Below, piece by piece: positions 1 to 5,450 of a stretch of DNA of 26,990 nucleotides. This stretch comes from UMGS755 sp045602005 (lineage in GTDB: Bacteria; Bacillota; Clostridia; UBA1381; UBA9506). The notes beneath the pieces were generated by a model that saw only the letters and a program-made list of their open reading frames with translations, made no database searches and was not told where the DNA came from. The stretch spans positions 1 through 26,990 of the forward strand of contig JAZSAS010000024.1 in NCBI GenBank assembly GCA_045602005.1, given 5' to 3'. The position numbers and the translations under genes were made by a program. The stretch's first letter is position 1, and the number at the start of each line of letters is the position of its first letter.

Positions 1-205
1 TTGATGTTATTTTTTTAGTATTTGTTGATTTACAATAAGGGCAAGAAACTGTTGGAGTAGATTTGATTGGCGTTGAAGGCGTGTGTGCTTCGGGTGGATA
101 ATCTTCTACTGTTGAACCTTCAACATGTTGTAGTTTGTAATTACATTTAATACAGTATTGGTCATAATCACGATAAATCTTATCGCATATTGGGCATTTC
201 TTCAT
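1..205 (-). CDS. Zinc-ribbon protein, copy 1 (C-terminus cut by window edge)
   Basis: Reading from an ATG at 205 down to the window edge gives 68 residues beginning MKKCPICDKIY. The N-terminal ribbon has C4xxC7 and C18xxC21. The open end reads CPYCKSTNTKKI, which is the start of the second ribbon shared with the two genes behind it. An AGGAG ribosome binding site lies 6-10 bases upstream. It is the third member of a tandem paralogue set, in the same orientation, 26 bases after the stop of copy 2. Function unknown; two treble-clef or rubredoxin-like zinc knuckles usually mean protein or nucleic-acid binding. Confidence 0.75.
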   Translation of the reverse strand, partial: MKKCPICDKIYRDYDQYCIKCNYKLQHVEGSTVEDYPPEAHTPSTPIKSTPTVSCPYCKSTNTKKITS

Positions 206-231
206 TGTGTTTTCTCCTATACTAACTTTTA

Positions 232-672
232 TTAGAAATCTGAATTACAGTTATTACAATGCCATTGATGTTTTCGCTTATTTCCAAAGATACCAAACAA
301 AGCAATATTAACGGCTTTTTCGGTTGATGTTATTTTTTTAGTGTTGGTTGATTTACAATATGGGCAAATCACTTCTGGTGCTGATGTTTTCGGTACAGTG
401 CTATATGACGGATTAACCTGACCTTTTATGTTCTCATATTTAATAAATTCTGGATATTTTTCATCTCTATTTTGTTTCAGCAAAATATACTCTTGTACTT
501 TTTGGTATTTTGTATCATCCAGTAATTTTTCTAATGATTTACCACTAGAAGTTTTGATTTCTTGTCTGATCTTATTTAGTTCATCATTGGTGAGCAAGGT
601 GTCACTTCCACAAGTACAACAAGATGTATCTCTATCAAATAATTCGGTCAAACAATTTAAACATAGTTTCAT
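232..672 (-). CDS. Zinc-ribbon protein, copy 2
   Basis: 146 residues starting MKLCLNCLTELF. The ATG at 672 is preferred over an upstream in-frame GTG at 687 because GAGGGAG lies 8 bases before it. N-terminal ribbon: C4xxC7 and C18/C19 with C21. Middle: a charged, probably helical region of about 70 residues. C-terminal ribbon: CPYC at about residues 104-107 paired with HCNNCNSDF at the end. The two are joined by a short conserved hydrophobic stretch, AVNIALFGIFGNKRK. The last about 45 residues are nearly identical to copy 3. The protein is predicted cytosolic because the hydrophobic stretch is too short for a membrane helix. No known function recognised; likely one transcription unit with copies 1 and 3. 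Confidence 0.8.
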   Translation of the reverse strand: MKLCLNCLTELFDRDTSCCTCGSDTLLTNDELNKIRQEIKTSSGKSLEKLLDDTKYQKVQEYILLKQNRDEKYPEFIKYENIKGQVNPSYSTVPKTSAPEVICPYCKSTNTKKITSTEKAVNIALFGIFGNKRKHQWHCNNCNSDF

Positions 673-690
673 TATAGACTCCCTCACATT

Positions 691-1140
691 TTAAAAATCT
701 GAATTACAATTATTACAATGCCATTGATACTTTCTCTTGTTTCCAAAGATACCAAATAATGCAACATTAACAGCTTTGGCAGTTGAGGAAATTTTCTTGG
801 TATTAGTTGATTGGCAATAAGGGCATTTTATCATTGGAGTTGCCGTTACAGGTATAGATGAAGCAGGTATTGAAGGATATGAGCGTCTTACAGAATCTTT
901 TCTTCCTTCTCTTAATCCTTGTATAAACTCTTTATCTGTCATTTGGCAACCTTGTTCTCTAATAGAATTGAGATAGTCCTTATATTTATCAAGTAATACA
1001 TCATCTGGCATTTCTAAAATATCAATCTCACTTATTTCAGATTGTGAAAGGTCTTGTATTATCAGTTCTCCCTCGCAACAAGGGCATATTTCAAATGTAT
1101 CGCTAAAATTCATATTACAATTTTTACAATATTTATTCAT
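691..1140 (-). CDS. Zinc-ribbon protein, copy 3 (first gene of the tandem set)
   Basis: 149 residues starting MNKYCKNCNMNF. The ATG at 1140 has GAGGTG just upstream; the ATG at 1152 lacks a good site. N-terminal ribbon C5xxC8 and C19xxC22; C-terminal ribbon CPYC...HCNNCNSDF. The N-terminal half has diverged from copy 2 while the C-terminal domain is nearly the same, differing mainly by I/V, H/Y and T/S swaps. This suggests selection on the C-terminal domain or recent conversion. A strong promoter lies at 1173-1201, so this gene heads the operon of all three copies. Function unknown. Confidence 0.8.
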   Translation of the reverse strand: MNKYCKNCNMNFSDTFEICPCCEGELIIQDLSQSEISEIDILEMPDDVLLDKYKDYLNSIREQGCQMTDKEFIQGLREGRKDSVRRSYPSIPASSIPVTATPMIKCPYCQSTNTKKISSTAKAVNVALFGIFGNKRKYQWHCNNCNSDF

Positions 1141-1172
1141 AACGCACCTCATAAAATAATGACTACAAATTT

Positions 1173-1201
1173 ATTATAACACATATTTCCTTAAAAGTCA
1201 A
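1173..1201 (-). promoter_or_regulatory. Sigma-A promoter of the zinc-ribbon operon
   Basis: On the minus strand TTGACT (1201-1196) and TATAAT (1178-1173) are separated by 17 bases. It sits about 33 bases upstream of the copy 3 start and reads toward all three paralogues. Confidence 0.75.
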
Positions 1202-1243
1202 TTTTCTTCCGCATAAAAGGATAATTTCTGAATGTTTATTGTT

Positions 1244-1966
1244 TTATGGTGGGATATATATTCTTTTCTTATCTATTCTTAACAGATATATATTCTTTCT
1301 CTTACTTAATAGATAGGTATATATTATATAAGTCATATTACATTGTAATCTTTTTCTTAGTTGTTGTGTTCTGGAATATCTTTTATTGCCTTGTTTCTTC
1401 GGTTGTGTCGGTGCTTCTATATGTGTAAATTTAATTCCTTGTGCCTGAATGGTGGCGTTTGCCTTTTCTACGGCCGTGTAAAATCCGTGCTTGTTGGTGG
1501 CTAATACACCTTTTTCGTCTATCTCTACTGTTCGTATGGTCTGGGATTGCCTTAATACATAGGTCAATGCTTCTTCCATATACTCTCGGCAGCCATTATA
1601 CCATACTGCTTTGGTCTTGTATTTGTTGTTTAGGTGGTTTGCCATTAGGGAGCATATCATATCAGCAGGATTGCCATATAGCACAATGTGTATGTGTGGT
1701 GCGGTCTTATGGCTTTGTAGATAGTAGTTTGTTCTGGCAAATCGCTTTTTTGGTCTGCCTCTTTTTCCAGTTCGTAATACTGTCATTGACCCTGCTTTTG
1801 GATTGTATTCACTAACCCCAATAACCGCCTTACAAGAGTAGCCTTTTCTCGCACATAGTCTTTGAAGCCAGATTTTTAAGGCATTGGCTTCTTTTACTGC
1901 TTCTTTGGTGGTGCTGAAAATACCGCTTGAAACAGTAATCATCATAATTTTAGTCTTTCGTTTCAT
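1244..1966 (-). CDS. HUH-endonuclease Rep-like replication initiator (putative)
   Basis: 240 residues from the ATG at 1966 (MKRKTKIMMITVSSG), with a modest GAGAG site in front. An open frame continues upstream to 2059 without a better start. The key motif is PHIHIVLYG, a histidine-hydrophobic-histidine metal-binding motif of HUH nucleases. About 50 residues later comes YMEEALTYVLRQSQ, where one of the two tyrosines could be the nicking residue. This order matches rolling-circle Rep proteins and some relaxases. The C-terminus is basic and short on recognisable motifs. A terminator at 2088-2120 separates it from the operon upstream. In this element it could initiate single-strand replication of the excised circle. 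A relaxase role is the main alternative; a Y1 transposase is less likely given the neighbours. Confidence 0.6.
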   Translation of the reverse strand: MKRKTKIMMITVSSGIFSTTKEAVKEANALKIWLQRLCARKGYSCKAVIGVSEYNPKAGSMTVLRTGKRGRPKKRFARTNYYLQSHKTAPHIHIVLYGNPADMICSLMANHLNNKYKTKAVWYNGCREYMEEALTYVLRQSQTIRTVEIDEKGVLATNKHGFYTAVEKANATIQAQGIKFTHIEAPTQPKKQGNKRYSRTQQLRKRLQCNMTYIIYTYLLSKRKNIYLLRIDKKRIYIPP

Positions 1967-2087
1967 TATATCACTCTCATATCTCATATTTCTATCAAGA
2001 TACGGAGAAAATGAAAGGCATATAAATTTTAAGTGTTTGACGATTTTTGAAACCGCCATAGCACAAGCATTTCAAGGCATTTTATAA

Positions 2088-2120
2088 CAAAAAAATAGCC
2101 TTATACCGCAGTATAAAGCC
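2088..2120 (-). terminator. Rho-independent terminator after the 37-residue ORF
   Basis: Minus-strand hairpin with a 9-bp stem (GCTTTATAC / GTATAAGGC, one G-U pair) followed at once by seven Ts. It closes the minus-strand operon 3786-2126 and insulates the downstream Rep-like gene. Confidence 0.8.
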
Positions 2121-2125
2121 ATTTC

Positions 2126-2239
2126 TTAAATTTTCCCCAGAGAAAATTCCATACTCTCTACCCATTGTTCAAAATCTCTCTGGAAGTTCTCTCTTGATAT
2201 TTCTTCCAGAAATTCAATCTCGTCTTTTGTCAGTTTCAT
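2126..2239 (-). CDS. Small hypothetical protein, 37 residues
   Basis: An ATG at 2239 opens MKLTKDEIEFLEEISREN and ends SLGKI before a TAA. A GGAAAGGA-type ribosome binding site lies upstream, and the gene ends directly at a terminator, which supports it being real. It is acidic, probably one or two helices, with no membrane segment. It is the last gene of the operon with the two winged-helix proteins. No family recognised. Small helical proteins in this position sometimes regulate replication genes, but nothing in the sequence shows this. Confidence 0.55.
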   Translation of the reverse strand: MKLTKDEIEFLEEISRENFQRDFEQWVESMEFSLGKI

Positions 2240-2290
2240 ATCTAATCCGCCGTCCTTTCCTTTATATATTATATAAGGAAGATAAACGGA

Positions 2291-3169
2291 CTATAACCAT
2301 TTTTCTACATCAATTCCAGAAAAGAGACGATTTTTTACATTATACCAATGAAATCTTATATTTTCGTCTGGGAACTGTCTGAAAATTTTGTTTTCAATAT
2401 AGCCAGACTTATCATTAAGAGAATATACATCAAAGATAACTCTTGTCGGTATGCTGTAGAACATTGACGATACCGCTTCCAGAGATTTTTTTATGTTCCT
2501 TGTCAGTTTGTCAGCATTGTTCTGGTGTAAGAATATAGCCAGATGAACTTGGAGAGTGTTCTCGGTGTAGTCGGCATAACGAACATAAACATTATTATTT
2601 CTCATAATCAATAGGTCTGTGGTCTGGCAGGCGGCTTTCTTCAAGGTGTCTTTTCGCCCTTTGGTGCTTGATTTCAGAAACTCGGTTTTCTCGGTAAGTT
2701 CGTCCAGATATAATTTTAGTGTTGATGTGTCGGCACTTTTGCCGTTCATAAAGCAATACACTCGGTTAAGAAAATTAAGGCTATTCTCTACGGCATAGTA
2801 GCAGAAGTTCCCTTGTTGTAGGATTTTAACCATTTTCTCGGTGTTGTCAAAATAGGTATGTATCAGCATTTCACAGAGTAAGGCAGAGTGAAGCAGGTGC
2901 TTACTCGTTAGTCTGGGCGATTTTGTTGATAATCCAAAATAGCAATAGGCGGTATGCTTGGCTATTATAACCTTATTTCTTCCTATCTGCTTAACTTTAA
3001 TAATACCATTGTCTATAAGTCTTTCAATTAGTTTGGTGTCTGCCTTGCCGAGCATTTTGTAAAAGTGCTTTAAGAACATCACGCCCCCACAACCTGAAAT
3101 AATTATATAAATAATTTTTTCGTTGTCTGCCAGAAGTCTTTTCTGGCACATTTCTTTTATTCCGTCCAT
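2291..3169 (-). CDS. Winged-helix protein of a replication-type operon (function unknown)
   Basis: 292 residues from an ATG with a strong AAGGAGGAAA site. Residues about 33-75 (LKHFYKMLGKADTKLIERLIDNG followed by KQIGRNKVIIAK) look like a winged helix-turn-helix: helices, then a hairpin ending in an aromatic patch. The rest is mixed alpha/beta without motifs I recognise; a polar central region (about 150-180) may be a linker. It starts 20 bases after the stop of the neighbouring winged-helix gene, so the two are surely cotranscribed. The layout resembles plasmid and ICE operons with replication-relaxation proteins (Replic_Relax, PF13814), but the assignment is an inference from shape and context. 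No secretion signal or clear membrane helix. Confidence 0.6.
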   Translation of the reverse strand: MDGIKEMCQKRLLADNEKIIYIIISGCGGVMFLKHFYKMLGKADTKLIERLIDNGIIKVKQIGRNKVIIAKHTAYCYFGLSTKSPRLTSKHLLHSALLCEMLIHTYFDNTEKMVKILQQGNFCYYAVENSLNFLNRVYCFMNGKSADTSTLKLYLDELTEKTEFLKSSTKGRKDTLKKAACQTTDLLIMRNNNVYVRYADYTENTLQVHLAIFLHQNNADKLTRNIKKSLEAVSSMFYSIPTRVIFDVYSLNDKSGYIENKIFRQFPDENIRFHWYNVKNRLFSGIDVEKWL

Positions 3170-3189
3170 TTTTCTTTCCTCCTTGTTAA

Positions 3190-3786
3190 TTAAATTCTTT
3201 CCATTTCAAGATTTCCCCCAACAATAGCAACGGCTTCAATTTTAGCATTTACTTCAATTTCACTATATGCCGAGGTAATCACTTCATAATATTCATTTAC
3301 ACCATAGGCAAGGTCTGGCATTGATACTGTGTGATTACTCAAAGCATTATATAGTTCTTCGTGTCGGTCATATAGTTTATCTTCTAACAGTTTGTCCAGA
3401 TGTGCCTTGAAATCATCTCTTATCTCTGCTTCACATCTCATAGTAAGCCTTTGTTCTGGTGTTAATGATATTATCTTGTTCATCAGCCTTAAATCGTGTT
3501 CTGTGCCAGTGCTTGTATAATATTTGCGGTCAGCAAGTGTCGGCACATTCTGGGCAATCCATTTTCTGCCGTCATCTGATATTCGGTAAATGGCTTGTCG
3601 GTTGCCTTTATCGTCTATATACGAAGCCTTTTGGATTGTCCTATCAAGCACGAAATTTTTAAGGCGGTTAGCCGTAATAAAATTGAGTGCTTGTTCCTTT
3701 GAGCAAACACCAGAACATCGCAAGGCATTTAGGAACTGAATGTCCTTGTGGTTCGGTGTTTGTATATAATGGGATTTTCTTCCCAA
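3190..3786 (-). CDS. Replication-relaxation-like winged-helix protein (putative)
   Basis: 198 residues. I chose the TTG at 3786 because a near-perfect ribosome binding site, AGGGGGTGA, sits 5 bases before it; the GTG at 3795 lies inside that site. Residues about 10-70 form a winged helix (NHKDIQFLNALRCSGVCSKEQ... then a beta hairpin ending YRISDDGRKWI). Next comes TEHDLRLMNKI, similar to the HDL.LN step in Replic_Relax proteins. The C-terminal half has MPDLAYG and YSEIEVNAK, reminiscent of the degenerate PD-ExE nuclease-like fold of that family. First gene of the operon running to 2126. It likely acts at the element's replication or transfer origin, possibly the repeat-rich DNA just upstream. 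Confidence 0.6.
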   Translation of the reverse strand: MGRKSHYIQTPNHKDIQFLNALRCSGVCSKEQALNFITANRLKNFVLDRTIQKASYIDDKGNRQAIYRISDDGRKWIAQNVPTLADRKYYTSTGTEHDLRLMNKIISLTPEQRLTMRCEAEIRDDFKAHLDKLLEDKLYDRHEELYNALSNHTVSMPDLAYGVNEYYEVITSAYSEIEVNAKIEAVAIVGGNLEMERI

Positions 3787-3834
3787 GAAAATCACCCCCT
3801 TGAGCTTCTGGCAAGACCGAACGAAGCAAGAAAG

Positions 3835-3861
3835 AAAAAAATATTCACATTCTGGGAATAT
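3835..3861 (-). terminator. Attenuator-like hairpin in the leader of the winged-helix operon
   Basis: Read on the minus strand, ATATTC pairs with GAATAT across a 9-base loop and is followed by TTTTTTT. It lies about 50 bases upstream of the TTG start at 3786, so it could attenuate that operon. The stem is only six AT-rich base pairs, so a chance match is possible. Confidence 0.3.
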
Positions 3862-3887
3862 GGTGGCATAGCCATTTTTCTTTCGGT

Positions 3888-3924
3888 GGTATGAAAAAAT
3901 TATTTTAATAATTTTTTTAATACC
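3888..3924. repeat. AT-rich dyad (possible cruciform)
   Basis: GGTAT and ATACC flank an inner perfect palindrome, AAAAAATTATT then TT then AATAATTTTTT (3894-3917). Together they can form one long AT stem. Candidate melting or protein-binding site in a region otherwise free of genes. Confidence 0.5.
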
Positions 3925-4061
3925 TGCGGAGTGAGGTCTTGCGAGATTTTTTCTTTCCTATTTTATATATAATACTTTATTTATAAGTGTTCTATAACTT
4001 GAAGATGTTGAAACAAGCCTATTAGTCTGGTTGGCTTTGATTTTAATATTTTTTCAATATC

Positions 4062-4077
4062 TTCCGTATATACGGAA
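4062..4077. promoter_or_regulatory. 16-bp palindromic operator, copy 1
   Basis: TTCCGTATATACGGAA is a perfect palindrome placed exactly 8 bases before the -35 box of the first ardA-like promoter. An identical copy is found at 4668-4683 with the same 8-base gap. A shared regulator is the natural reading. Confidence 0.75.
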
Positions 4078-4085
4078 TGGATTTC

Positions 4086-4113
4086 TTGACATACAATGTG
4101 GGTGTGTTATAAT
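4086..4113 (+). promoter_or_regulatory. Sigma-A promoter of the short ardA-like gene
   Basis: TTGACA (4086-4091) and TATAAT (4108-4113), spacing 16. Both boxes are consensus, so this promoter should be strong unless repressed through the palindrome upstream. Confidence 0.8.
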
Positions 4114-4210
4114 AAAAATAGATAGAATATGTCGCATTTACTTGAATAATGGCGTTCTTCTCACAGTAGTATATAAGAAAAAACAAAATAGAAAGAGAGG
4201 AACAAAAGAT

Positions 4211-4663
4211 ATGAGTAGAATGGCGGTATATTTTATTACCCAAAGTAAAGCAGGCAACAAAATAGGTGTTGAGGGGAAATGGGTTAGATTACCCATAGGT
4301 AAAATGGCACTTGAAAGAGTGCTGAAACAAATCGGTAAGAATGATGAATGTATGGAATGCTTCATCACGGAATTTAAAAACGAAGTATTCGGCAAAGGCA
4401 ATAAGTTAGATAATCACAAGAAGATTATAGAACTGAATAATTTGGCAGGGCGGTTAGAAAATCTTTCAGAAGATGATACAGATAAACTATGTGCTTATAT
4501 TGAAGCATACAATTATTCAAGTTCTGATGATTTAATTGAGATTTTAGATTGCCTTAAAGACTATAAGTTAATCCAAAATGTAGATGAAAGTGCTTACAAT
4601 ACCAGAGAATACAAGGGAAAAAGAGTTTTTACTACTTATGGAATTTTAATTAAAATAGTTTGA
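4211..4663 (+). CDS. Short ArdA-like antirestriction protein
   Basis: 150 residues from the ATG at 4211 (MSRMAVYFITQSKAGNKIG), with AGAGAGG about 10 bases upstream. The first about 115 residues follow the ArdA plan: a beta-strand start, a G.WV.LP segment, then an acidic helical domain (LNNLAGRLENLSEDDTDKLCAYIEA). Compared with the neighbouring 175-residue gene it lacks the stretch with the AEE and YFDYSSYGRD motifs and ends quickly at FTTYGILIKIV. ArdA proteins are DNA mimics that block type I restriction enzymes. The missing segment belongs to the C-terminal mimic domain, so this copy may be altered in function, perhaps a regulator or specialised inhibitor. Its start codon lies well downstream of the promoter, leaving a leader of about 90 bases. 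Confidence 0.65.
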   Translation: MSRMAVYFITQSKAGNKIGVEGKWVRLPIGKMALERVLKQIGKNDECMECFITEFKNEVFGKGNKLDNHKKIIELNNLAGRLENLSEDDTDKLCAYIEAYNYSSSDDLIEILDCLKDYKLIQNVDESAYNTREYKGKRVFTTYGILIKIV

Positions 4664-4667
4664 TTTC

Positions 4668-4683
4668 TTCCGTATATACGGAA
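4668..4683. promoter_or_regulatory. 16-bp palindromic operator, copy 2
   Basis: Second perfect copy of TTCCGTATATACGGAA, starting five bases after the stop of the first ardA-like gene and 8 bases before the next -35 box. Confidence 0.75.
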
Positions 4684-4691
4684 TGGTTTTC

Positions 4692-4720
4692 TTGATTTAT
4701 GATGATTTTTGTGTTAAAAT
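4692..4720 (+). promoter_or_regulatory. Sigma-A promoter of the small ORF-ardA-recombinase operon
   Basis: TTGATT (4692-4697) and TAAAAT (4715-4720) with a 17-base spacer. Weaker than the promoter at 4086 but with the same palindrome-to-promoter geometry. Confidence 0.7.
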
Positions 4721-4775
4721 ATAATTGTAAGATGTACATCACAAACAAAAAATCAAATCAAGGAGCGTTTAAGCT

Positions 4776-4889
4776 ATGAAAAGTAAAAATAAAAAAATAA
4801 TCTATATTCCAAAGGAAGAAAACATCATTGATTACAATGAGATAATTAAGATTTTATGCGAAAATATGAATAACTATATTAAAAGATGA
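4776..4889 (+). CDS. Small basic hypothetical protein, 37 residues
   Basis: An ATG with AAGGAGCG eight bases upstream opens MKSKNKKIIYIPKEENII and ends NNYIKR at a TGA. Lysine-rich N-terminus, then a short helical stretch; no membrane segment. It is the first gene after the second promoter and its stop is 13 bases before the ardA start. The good ribosome binding site and operon position are the evidence; no family recognised. It could be a small regulator of the antirestriction genes, which is conjecture. Confidence 0.6.
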   Translation: MKSKNKKIIYIPKEENIIDYNEIIKILCENMNNYIKR

Positions 4890-4902
4890 AAGCGAGGCAC
4901 TA

Positions 4903-5430
4903 ATGATGTTAAATTTGTATATTAGTAATCTCGGAAAATATGTAGAAGGCTTTCTCGTTGGGGAATGGGTAGAATTACCCGTTCCCACAGAGGAACTTGA
5001 CGAAGTATTAAAGAGAATTGGTATTAACGAAGAATATGAAGAATTTTTTCTAACCGATTGGGAAAGTGAAATCTATGGCTTAACAAAAGTTATAGGTGAA
5101 TACTCTAATATTTATAAATTAAATGAACTTGCTGAAATGATTGAAGCACTTGATTCTTGCGATATTAAGAAACTGGAAGCAGTTTTAGAGTATCAGGGTG
5201 CTACATCAGCAACAGAGGTAATGGAACTGATTGAAGATTTAGATAGTTATACTTTATATGAAAACATTGAAAATGACTATGATTTAGGCTATTACTTTGC
5301 GGAGGAATGTTGTTGTATTGATATTCCAGAAAACCTAAAATGCTATTTTGATTATTCATCTTATGGCAGAGATATAGACCTTGACGGTTGTGGTTGTTTT
5401 ACTAAAAATGGTTATATTATGGCTTATTAA
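4903..5430 (+). CDS. ardA: Antirestriction protein ArdA
   Basis: 175 residues, close to the usual ArdA length of about 165-185. The three parts of the family are visible: an N-terminal beta domain (MLNLYISNLGKYVEGFLVGEWVELP), an acidic helical middle (YKLNELAEMIEALDSCDIKKLEAVLEY), and a C-terminal domain with DLGYYFAEE and YFDYSSYGRDIDLDG before FTKNGYIMAY. The protein is very acidic, as expected for a mimic of B-form DNA that occupies type I restriction-modification enzymes. It acts in the cytosol, protecting newly arrived element DNA. GCGAGG precedes the ATG at 4903; the next codon is also ATG. The recombinase gene follows after 20 bases, so both are cotranscribed and probably induced together. 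Confidence 0.88.
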   Translation: MMLNLYISNLGKYVEGFLVGEWVELPVPTEELDEVLKRIGINEEYEEFFLTDWESEIYGLTKVIGEYSNIYKLNELAEMIEALDSCDIKKLEAVLEYQGATSATEVMELIEDLDSYTLYENIENDYDLGYYFAEECCCIDIPENLKCYFDYSSYGRDIDLDGCGCFTKNGYIMAY

Positions 5431-5450
5431 AGCAGAAAGGATTAACAGAT

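Larger units (their letters stand above)
3787..4061. other. Repeat-rich intergenic region between divergent operons (candidate origin or control region)
   Basis: No gene fits here. It contains an AT-rich dyad (3888-3924), a hairpin TGGC-ATA-GCCA near 3865, and an ATATTC/GAATAT hairpin at 3841-3861 followed on the minus strand by seven Ts. An inverted pair GCAAGACC (3811-3818) / GGTCTTGC (3935-3942) is spaced 116 bases apart. This density of dyads between a replication-type operon and the antirestriction operon is what is seen at replication or transfer origins, but I cannot identify a nick site. Confidence 0.4.

Noticed and set aside
4668..4683. Palindrome as terminator of the first ardA-like gene
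   Set aside because: The stem would have no loop and only a short T run follows. The identical copy upstream of the other promoter argues for an operator.
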